Source of the DNA: an archaeon
GTDB taxonomy: Archaea; Altiarchaeota; Altiarchaeia; IMC4; QMZM01
Length of the DNA stretch: 5,199 nucleotides
Assembly: GCA_029933895.1 (NCBI GenBank)
Contig: JAOZNG010000078.1
Span: 1-5,199, forward strand
Direction: 5' to 3'
Below, piece by piece: positions 1 through 5,199 of this stretch. The notes under the pieces are model-generated. The model was given only the letters and a program-made list of their open reading frames with translations, was not told the DNA's origin and made no database searches. Both the position numbers and the translations under genes were made by a program. Positions within the stretch are counted from its first letter, which is position 1. Every line of letters starts with the position of its first letter.

Positions 1-2283
1 CTGTTGGTTTATGATCCAGTCGCCGAGGGATGGTGGGTCGGAGCCGATGCATATGTGCTTCATGTCGACTCCTATGCTCACCTCCTCTGTTGTGTTTTCG
101 GGTATGGTCTTGATGAAGGTTATTTTGTTTGAATCCAGGCTGTGCGTTATCGTCTTCCAGTATATATCCCTCACCTCCAGGGAGTTTATGACCTTAATGA
201 AAGAGTTCTCGTAGCTGGCTTCTATCTCATGACCTGTTGTGTCTGAGTTGCTTAAGTTGATTAACACTATCAGTTCATCCTCGTTGCAGTAAGTCTTATG
301 GACTGCGTCTATGTCTTGGGTGTTGTTGACTGTCAGGGTTCCCTGGTTTACGCAGTAGGGTGGAAGCTCTCTTATTGTGAGAGGCTTGGATACAATTTTC
401 CCTTCAGGGTTTACTTCAGAATACAGTCTGGCGGTTATGTAGTATTCTCCAACTGGATACTGGCTGGGTTTCTGGATCTGGATTGTTTTAGTCTCATTGC
501 TCTGGATTGATACGTTTAGTTTGTCCAGCAGTGTCTTCTCTAAGGTGTCTCTCTGTACCATGTATATCTTCAGCGTTCCTATGAGGTTGTTGGGGTGCTT
601 GTTTTCCAGGATTATTTTTGTGTTAAGGCTTTGTGTCGGGTAGAGGTTCAGCGGGCTTAGAAGCGTCATCTTCAATGCCTCCACTTTTATCGTGAATCTC
701 TGATTTGTCTTAGTCTGGTTCCCTTCCTCGTAGCCTGCATAGTATCTCTTCAATCCTTCGGTCGCGGGCGTGGTGAAGGTCATGTTGAAGTATCTTGTTT
801 CTGTGGAGTTGACCTGGATGCTTTCTTCCGTCAGCCGGTTACCGTCTCCGTCCTCTATGTATAGTGTCCCTGATATTGAGTCGTTTACAATGTTCGTTAT
901 TTTCACGGACGCGGTTACGTTCTCGTTTACCGTAGCTTCTACTGGGTAATCTGCCACATCCAGGAGCACGGGCGACACGGTTTCATATATTATACCATAT
1001 CTGACGGTACGGTACAATCTGAAGAGCCCCTGGTCGCAGTCTATGACCTCCACCGGCCGGATGTTGATGACCACTATCTCGCTGTTTCCGGTGAAGGTGT
1101 GCGTATAGCTTAAGCCTGCGCTCTCGTTGGATTGCCAGCAGCTGCCGTTGTTAACTAACCTATCAACGAACTCACCCTCCCACAAAGGCAAATCGCTTAT
1201 GTTCAGGTCTACCGGGTCTGCCAGCTCCAATAGGGTTATGTTCTTTATCACAGTACTTAGAGGATATTCTCGTTCAATGATTTTCTTTGGAAGCACTAGT
1301 TCATCGTATACGAAGCTATTTTCGGTTTCCTGCGTAGTTAATAGAGAGTAGTTTCCATTAGAGGTTATGTTGTAGCCGCTTATGTTCAACAGGTTTTCTT
1401 CTATGTAAGAGTAACCTGAGCTTATAATGCGTTCCTCGATTGAGTCGAAGAAGTATTGTCTACAGTAATCCATTTCCTGCATGCTGATGCCAGACATTGG
1501 GGCATATACTTTCCTGTAGGGTAGTCCATAGAGGCTGTAGGACATCAGTGAGAGCCCGGAGGGGTGCGTACTGCCCCAGTAGTAAGCGTTTCTCGAGTTC
1601 CTGTATATGTGGCTCACTGTATTTGTCGAGGGGGTGCCGTAGTCTATGTATTTTGATCCTGTTGATAGGGCAAGATGGCAGACGAAGGCTTTCATAAACT
1701 CCCTGCCCGGCACTGCAGTCGGCGCTATTAAAGTGGAGTCTTGGGACATTCCACCTACGAAGGAGTTTTCGCCTTCAGATGTTTTTGGGATGTAAAGACC
1801 CCCATACTCTGAATCTAGGATGAAAAGAGGCTGGTTTGTTTTGAATTCCCCTCCCCAACTTAACCCGCTTGGTGTTTTACAGTGGTAGTTTCCGAAACAG
1901 ATTGTATCTTTGGAACCATGGTCTGGTTCTAGGATTAGTAACTCGTTTCTTTCCCAATTGTCATCTGTTACTGGAGGCCAGGCCTTTAAGTCTAAATACG
2001 CTTCATTTGCGTCAGGGAATTTAGATTCTAGGATGTGTTGTATTTGTCCGGACCTGCTTACTTGACCAAATAGTTCTAAGTAATTGCTTTCTCCGCTTAG
2101 ATATGTTGAATGCTTTAATTCTATGTCCTCATCTCCAGCATCCAGCTGCTCAAGCAGTTCGTCAGGTGTGTCTCCAACAATACGAGCAACCGCCGCAGAT
2201 TCACTGCTGGTTTGTTGAGCAAAACCGAGACTACAAGATAACATCAGGAAAATGCAACACCATACAAGTTTATTTGTAGCCAT
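1..2283 (-). CDS. Secreted C25 (gingipain-like) peptidase-like protein with beta-rich, sequon-dense C-terminal region; 3' end outside window
   Basis: The frame is open for 761 codons from the ATG at 2281-2283 to the left edge, so the C terminus is missing. This is the first possible start: the same frame reads TAA-ATA-ATA-ATG, with the TAA ending the upstream gene. Residues 1-22 form a signal peptide, so the protein should be exported. Residues about 115-260 recall peptidase family C25 (caspase fold): LLILEPDHGS with a candidate catalytic H122, a strand PLFILDSEYGG (152-162) where the Cys-bearing strand should follow, a segment STLIAPTAVPGREF, and SLMSYSLYGLPYRKV (245-259) resembling the family's terminal 'lyGdP' motif. 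No Cys sits in the expected slot (E159 and S158 are there), so it may be inactive. Residues about 430-640 look like CARDB/Ig-type beta domains. Nine Cys lie in the mature part, suggesting disulfides. It is the last visible gene of the operon. The secreted call is firm; the C25 call is moderate and made by eye. Confidence 0.85.
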   Translation of the reverse strand, partial: MATNKLVWCCIFLMLSCSLGFAQQTSSESAAVARIVGDTPDELLEQLDAGDEDIELKHSTYLSGESNYLELFGQVSRSGQIQHILESKFPDANEAYLDLKAWPPVTDDNWERNELLILEPDHGSKDTICFGNYHCKTPSGLSWGGEFKTNQPLFILDSEYGGLYIPKTSEGENSFVGGMSQDSTLIAPTAVPGREFMKAFVCHLALSTGSKYIDYGTPSTNTVSHIYRNSRNAYYWGSTHPSGLSLMSYSLYGLPYRKVYAPMSGISMQEMDYCRQYFFDSIEERIISSGYSYIEENLLNISGYNITSNGNYSLLTTQETENSFVYDELVLPKKIIEREYPLSTVIKNITLLELADPVDLNISDLPLWEGEFVDRLVNNGSCWQSNESAGLSYTHTFTGNSEIVVINIRPVEVIDCDQGLFRLYRTVRYGIIYETVSPVLLDVADYPVEATVNENVTASVKITNIVNDSISGTLYIEDGDGNRLTEESIQVNSTETRYFNMTFTTPATEGLKRYYAGYEEGNQTKTNQRFTIKVEALKMTLLSPLNLYPTQSLNTKIILENKHPNNLIGTLKIYMVQRDTLEKTLLDKLNVSIQSNETKTIQIQKPSQYPVGEYYITARLYSEVNPEGKIVSKPLTIRELPPYCVNQGTLTVNNTQDIDAVHKTYCNEDELIVLINLSNSDTTGHEIEASYENSFIKVINSLEVRDIYWKTITHSLDSNKITFIKTIPENTTEEVSIGVDMKHICIGSDPPSLGDWIINQQ
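2218..2283 (-). other. Signal peptide of the secreted C25-like protein
   Basis: Residues 1-22 read MATNKLVWCCIFLMLSCSLG followed by FA. There is a short N-region with K5, a hydrophobic core at about residues 6-19, and a likely signal peptidase I site G20-F21-A22 before Q23. Three Cys lie in the core (C9, C10, C17), but the residues before C17 (M-L-S) make a poor lipobox, so a lipoprotein is less likely than a cleaved Sec substrate. Confidence 0.8.
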
Positions 2284-2289
2284 TATTAT

Positions 2290-2895
2290 TTAGATATTTA
2301 TGAACCTGAGATACAACAGGCCTCCGATGAAGATGCCTGTGAATGTACCAATGATGATTGTGATGATGAATGCAAACAGGGTTTTTAGAACGCTTAGTTC
2401 ATGTAGTCTTGATGCTCCGTGGATTTCAATGGAAAGAGCCCATAAACCAATCAATAGAATAGCAAGGTATTTGATGGATAATATGAGCGGATCGCTTGCT
2501 ATCTCCAGTTTGTTTTCCTGTAAAAGAATATGGAAGGGCGTCATGAACATGTATGCATATATTGTGGGGTATGCAACTATCTTGAATGTTTGCTTGTATT
2601 GTTTTTTTGAGCCGATAATCTTCAGTCCAATGTGGAAAAACATTGATGTGAGTAGGATTTGCAGGGTGAGGGATGATAGAGCTAGCACGTATATTTGTTT
2701 GTGCATCGAGAAAACCCAGTCTTCAAAGAAAAATTTATAGTACTTATCTAAGTTGGGGATCCAAAGGAACATGGGCAGAATTAAGAGTGTAGGGATGATA
2801 AACTTTAATGTATCTATGATTGACTCGTCTCTGATTTCATTGAAGAACCTGCTTGGTTCCAGCAATATATAATCTGTGTATCTAATTATTCTCAT
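2290..2895 (-). CDS. Yip1-family five-helix integral membrane protein
   Basis: The 201-residue protein has the Yip1 domain pattern. An amphipathic N-terminal segment with 'EPSRFFNEIRDES' (13-25) is followed by hydrophobic segments at about 30-47, 67-92, 104-124, 136-157 and 170-196. The family-like stretches QTFKIVAYP (102-110), before and into the third segment, and LWALSIEIHGASRLHELS (151-168), after the fourth, are present. The length is typical of stand-alone archaeal Yip1 proteins, whose molecular role is mostly unknown; the eukaryotic namesakes act in membrane trafficking. The ATG at 2893-2895 overlaps the TGA of the immunity-like gene (ATGA), which suggests translational coupling; only a weak purine run (GAAGAAG) lies upstream. 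The gene ends with TAA at 2290-2292, 6 nt before the secreted protein's ATG. In this operon it might serve export, membrane placement or protection, but nothing in the sequence proves this. Confidence 0.8.
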   Translation of the reverse strand: MRIIRYTDYILLEPSRFFNEIRDESIIDTLKFIIPTLLILPMFLWIPNLDKYYKFFFEDWVFSMHKQIYVLALSSLTLQILLTSMFFHIGLKIIGSKKQYKQTFKIVAYPTIYAYMFMTPFHILLQENKLEIASDPLILSIKYLAILLIGLWALSIEIHGASRLHELSVLKTLFAFIITIIIGTFTGIFIGGLLYLRFINI

Positions 2896-3620
2896 TTTTT
2901 GTCTTCTTCAAGTATTATCCACGGAATGTATCCCCTGAGTTCTTCACTCACATCTTCTTTTTTGACTTTGACGCCTTTACCTTTAGCAAGAATCAGAAGG
3001 CATGTGGCGGGAATGCATATGACGTAGTTGTAGCTATGTTTATTGCCATAGTACCTAGCTCTTATCTGGTCATGGCTTTCCAAAACCTTATGCAGAATCT
3101 TCTTCATACGTTCTGCATCTTTCTCGAGGACTGTTTCAGCGAGTTCGTCAAGATATAGTGAAAAGTATTCTTCCCCGTCTGGATTCTCTTTTATCACTTT
3201 GATGTTTTTTTTCACTGAATCATGGTCGCCGTCAATAAGGTCGCACAACATTTTAATGTAGTGCACGGTTATCTTCGGCTCTTTATCCACGATTTTCCCA
3301 CACAGGCTTGAGGCCCTGTTCATCAGGTCCATATCTCTAGAAAAAAGGGCAGCATGGATTAAATCAAGCAAATTCGGGTAAGCATTTTCTTTAATCTCAA
3401 TATTTTCCTCAAAGAGATCGACTGATTTATGGAATAACTCCAGAGCATTTGCTTTATCATCCAATAATAAGGAATATATACCTATTTCGTGGTATCTATC
3501 AGCCATACCTCTCTTTATTAGTCTATGCCTTTCTTCAGGATAAGAATCCCAATTAGTGATAGTTCTATTAATCGCATCTTCTTTCAATTTTTTTAATCTT
3601 TTGATTTCGTTTAAGTCCAT
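2892..3620 (-). CDS. All-helical, TPR-like protein; candidate immunity protein (Imm49-like) for the upstream toxin
   Basis: The 242-residue soluble protein has no signal peptide or membrane segment. It reads as helical hairpins resembling TPR repeats: about 43-74 (YHEIGIYSLLLDDKANALEL...), 84-110, 119-143, 154-185 and 196-219. The C-terminal part, 'KKILHKVLESHDQIRA' (173-188), then 'ICIPATCLLILAKGKGVKV' (201-219) and a final 'YIPWIIL', follows what I know of Imm49-family immunity proteins: a helix ending in H, a small-residue helix ending in 'LA..+G..v', then a short capping strand. It starts 1 nt after the toxin stop and has a good ribosome binding site, which is the usual place and arrangement for a cognate immunity gene. 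The expected role is to bind and block the toxin's nuclease domain in the producing cell. It could instead be an unrelated TPR adaptor; the position next to the toxin is the stronger argument. The gene is rather AT-rich. Confidence 0.7.
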   Translation of the reverse strand: MDLNEIKRLKKLKEDAINRTITNWDSYPEERHRLIKRGMADRYHEIGIYSLLLDDKANALELFHKSVDLFEENIEIKENAYPNLLDLIHAALFSRDMDLMNRASSLCGKIVDKEPKITVHYIKMLCDLIDGDHDSVKKNIKVIKENPDGEEYFSLYLDELAETVLEKDAERMKKILHKVLESHDQIRARYYGNKHSYNYVICIPATCLLILAKGKGVKVKKEDVSEELRGYIPWIILEEDKK

Positions 3621-3621
3621 G

Positions 3622-5184
3622 CTATCCCCCTATCTTGTATCCAAGTTGAACAATATGGATTTCCTCAAAATTAAATTCTTCTAAATTTCCTATGGTCTTT
3701 CCATCATGCGTAGAACTTTTCGTCACAACCAACCTCTTTTTGATTTTACCAAAGCCCCATGCTTCATCTAGCTGATTCCCTAAAGAGACAATATCGGGAT
3801 CACCACTATTCATCATCTCATTAATAGTCTCTGTAATCCATTCGTCATCCATTTGTTGTCCTTTATTTTTTGTTTTCTTGAGGGTGTTTCGGTAGATATT
3901 CTCTCCTTCCTTGGTAGTTGTTAGTTTGCTCTCGAAAATTATGAAATCACCAGTGTCAGAGTTTTTATACACGCCGTCAAATCCTGTGTCGCCGTAGTCG
4001 ATGGGAAACTTGGGCACAGTCTCAACCAATCCTTCGTCTTTCCTGATATACTCCATCATTTCTTCACCAATATCTGCTTTATTTGCATCTGAGGGATCAT
4101 AGGGGTTCTTCTTCAAGACATTCTGAATGAAATCCTCCCCATCATCAATGTATCTAGTCTCCACATCAACTTTACCTCTCTTTAACAAAACAACTGAGCC
4201 ATCAGCGTTAGATGTTATTTTCTTTATGGTATCGGAGTTCTTGACTAGATCCGCTGAGACCTCATCACCATATTTCTGCAGGAAGGAAGTGAAATAATCC
4301 AATAATCCCTTCCTTTCAAGATTCTCCGCTAATTCCAAAGCCTTAGTACCCCCCAAGTTGTTTATAAAACGGAAGCCATCTTCGCCCACGTCGGCGATTT
4401 TAGCCAATAGCTTCCCGTGATGGGCTGAAATACCCGGGATAAAGAAGACAATAGTGTCAAAAGCACACCACATACCTTTGCCGTTGTCGTCATACTGTTT
4501 AATCTGGGAATCAGCGAAATGCCCGCAATCACCTAAGAAATCACAGAAGTCACCTGCAACATCAATGTAAGGTACAAACCCGAGCATACCACAAGTATCT
4601 AAGGTTGAAGATACCTCAATAAGCCATGAAGAACCTGTCGCCTCCAACATATCCTCCTTAATAGCAACATTCAACGCCTTAATCAGGTCAGGATTCTCGT
4701 TGTTAATGATAAAAGCATACTTATCACTGCCCCATACGTTACGTTCAACAGCCACAACCTTGATGGAATCAGAGAACCACGGAAGACACTTAACAGCAGT
4801 GTTCCGTGAAGAATTGCCAACGATGATTAGCGTATAGTCATCCAATTCACTATAAGAATTGCATGCTACGGAACTTGAATTTATCTCACTTATCTGACCC
4901 TTATTCTGGAGGTAGTAATTCTTATCACCGTATTTCTGAACAAGCTGATCTTTGAGGTTCTCTATCTCATCCCGGAGTTCACTGCTTATTGAGTCAGGTA
5001 AAACAAACTTTACAGGATCATCCCGCGAAAATATAAGATTAACATGTTTGAATCCATAAGATTCCTCTGGTATATATGGCTGGTCAGTATAGAGGTAACT
5101 GGATACAATATTTCTACTAAGCCAGTGACCAAACAACTCTAGACCCTCAAAAATTGTATAATCTAAGCTATCATCTAAGTTCAA
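3622..5184 (-). CDS. Polymorphic-toxin-like protein with C-terminal PD-(D/E)xK nuclease domain
   Basis: The 520-residue protein is modular. Residues 1-190 are of unclear identity; 'DDYTLIIVGNSSRNTAVKCL' (115-134) and a following 'IINNENPD' faintly recall 'IiVGG..aN' modules of archaeal S-layer-type proteins. Residues about 196-275 are a hydrophobic pre-toxin-like stretch with two 'VP/IPG' helices (GFVPYIDVAGDFCDFLGDC and FFIPGISAHHGKLLAKI), as precedes many polymorphic toxin tips. Residues about 280-365 are a linker, including 'KYGDEVSADLVKNSDTIKKI'. Residues about 370-515 fit a restriction-endonuclease fold: helix GEEMMEYI (E374/E375), GFDG (D403), a strand with IIFESK (E418, K420), then QQMDDEWI (443-450), a motif like the QMSDEWI of secreted nuclease toxins. 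The predicted activity is DNA (or RNA) cleavage in a rival cell. The ATG at 5182-5184 is the only start seen, but the frame stays open to the right edge, so a longer N terminus, perhaps with a signal peptide, is possible. Confidence 0.75.
   Translation of the reverse strand: MNLDDSLDYTIFEGLELFGHWLSRNIVSSYLYTDQPYIPEESYGFKHVNLIFSRDDPVKFVLPDSISSELRDEIENLKDQLVQKYGDKNYYLQNKGQISEINSSSVACNSYSELDDYTLIIVGNSSRNTAVKCLPWFSDSIKVVAVERNVWGSDKYAFIINNENPDLIKALNVAIKEDMLEATGSSWLIEVSSTLDTCGMLGFVPYIDVAGDFCDFLGDCGHFADSQIKQYDDNGKGMWCAFDTIVFFIPGISAHHGKLLAKIADVGEDGFRFINNLGGTKALELAENLERKGLLDYFTSFLQKYGDEVSADLVKNSDTIKKITSNADGSVVLLKRGKVDVETRYIDDGEDFIQNVLKKNPYDPSDANKADIGEEMMEYIRKDEGLVETVPKFPIDYGDTGFDGVYKNSDTGDFIIFESKLTTTKEGENIYRNTLKKTKNKGQQMDDEWITETINEMMNSGDPDIVSLGNQLDEAWGFGKIKKRLVVTKSSTHDGKTIGNLEEFNFEEIHIVQLGYKIGG
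3625..3631 (-). promoter_or_regulatory. Ribosome binding site of the immunity-like gene
   Basis: On the minus strand AGGGGGA lies 4 nt before the ATG at 3618-3620. It sits inside the toxin's last two Gly codons (GGG GGA) and runs up to its TAG stop. It is the only clear Shine-Dalgarno-like site in the operon: the Yip1 gene has only a weak GAAGAAG and the secreted gene has none. This supports the start chosen for the immunity-like gene and suggests it can be translated efficiently by itself as well as by coupling. Confidence 0.55.
3640..4077 (-). other. Nuclease (PD-(D/E)xK, restriction-endonuclease-fold) toxin domain of the large toxin
   Basis: This is the segment encoding residues about 370-515. 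The candidate catalytic set is E374 or E375 on the first helix, D403 in GFDG, and E418-x-K420 on the next strand, with Q443/Q444 in the following QQMDDEW motif. The spacing from D403 to E418 (15 residues) fits the core beta-hairpin of the fold. It is placed at the extreme C terminus, as in polymorphic toxins. The target (DNA, tRNA or other) cannot be told from the sequence. Confidence 0.6.
4360..4599 (-). other. Hydrophobic pre-toxin-like segment with four cysteines
   Basis: This encodes residues about 196-275. Two hydrophobic helices, each carrying a Pro-Gly/Pro-Tyr turn (VPYIDVAGDF and IPGISAHHGK), are separated by a polar loop, a layout common just before toxin tips and often proposed to aid release or membrane passage. 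Cys 198, 214, 220 and 240 cluster here, which is unusual for the bacterial versions I know and could mean disulfides in an exported protein. The family match is by eye. Confidence 0.45.
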
Positions 5185-5199
5185 TTTTAAATTAACAGC

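Noticed and set aside
11..1697. Short plus-strand open frames at 11-214, 298-510, 1127-1351 and 1497-1697
   Set aside because: All lie antisense to the continuous minus-strand frame of the secreted protein and show no domain or start signal.
2218..2283. Lipoprotein signal at C17 of the secreted protein
   Set aside because: The preceding M-L-S does not fit a lipobox, and a good cleavage site follows A22.
2293..2303. AT-rich ATAAATAT on the minus strand as a TATA box for the secreted gene
   Set aside because: It lies only about 15 nt before the ATG, so initiation would fall inside the gene. The tight spacing favours operon transcription.
2300..2740. Plus-strand open frame of 146 codons opposite the Yip1 gene
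   Set aside because: It lies wholly antisense to a well-supported membrane protein gene, has Met/Arg/Ser-rich low-sense content, no recognisable domain and no ribosome site.
5185..5199. AT-rich TTAATTTAAAA before the toxin ATG as a promoter
   Set aside because: It abuts the start codon, too close for an archaeal TATA box even with a leaderless transcript. The true promoter would be outside the window.
1..5199. CRISPR array, tRNA/rRNA gene, transposase, inverted terminal repeats or terminator hairpin
   Set aside because: Reading both strands showed no regular repeats, structured RNA or mobile-element proteins, and coding sequence fills almost the whole window.

Overview
The window is most likely archaeal. 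Codon use is heavy in ATA, AGA and AGG. There is a Yip1-type membrane protein of the kind common in archaea, and a signal-peptide protein whose second half is crowded with N-glycosylation sequons and Ig-like/CARDB-like beta-strand sequence. The lineage cannot be fixed from this window, and a bacterial origin is not strictly excluded. No RNA gene, CRISPR array, insertion sequence or terminator was seen.

All coding is on the minus strand, so the genes read from right to left and look like one operon. (1) 3622-5184: a 520-residue protein with the layout of a polymorphic toxin, namely an N-terminal region of unclear identity, a hydrophobic 'pre-toxin' stretch, a linker, and a C-terminal PD-(D/E)xK (restriction-endonuclease fold) nuclease-like domain. 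(2) 2892-3620: an all-helical 242-residue protein resembling Imm49-type immunity proteins, starting 1 nt after the toxin stop. (3) 2290-2895: a 201-residue five-helix Yip1-family membrane protein that overlaps gene 2 by 4 nt. (4) 1-2283: at least 761 residues of a secreted protein that starts 6 nt after gene 3 and runs off the left edge. It has a signal peptide, a region resembling the caspase-fold peptidase family C25 (gingipain-like), and then long beta-rich, sequon-dense sequence. This gene has no internal stop in the window and is open at its 3' end.

Together these suggest a conflict module: a nuclease toxin, its cognate immunity protein, and two envelope proteins (one in the membrane, one on the cell surface) that may help with export, processing or display. 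The toxin-immunity reading rests on domain architecture and gene order. The roles of the last two genes are inference. Coding density is almost complete: the largest internal gap is 6 nt and 15 nt remain at the right edge, so the operon promoter and terminator are outside the window.
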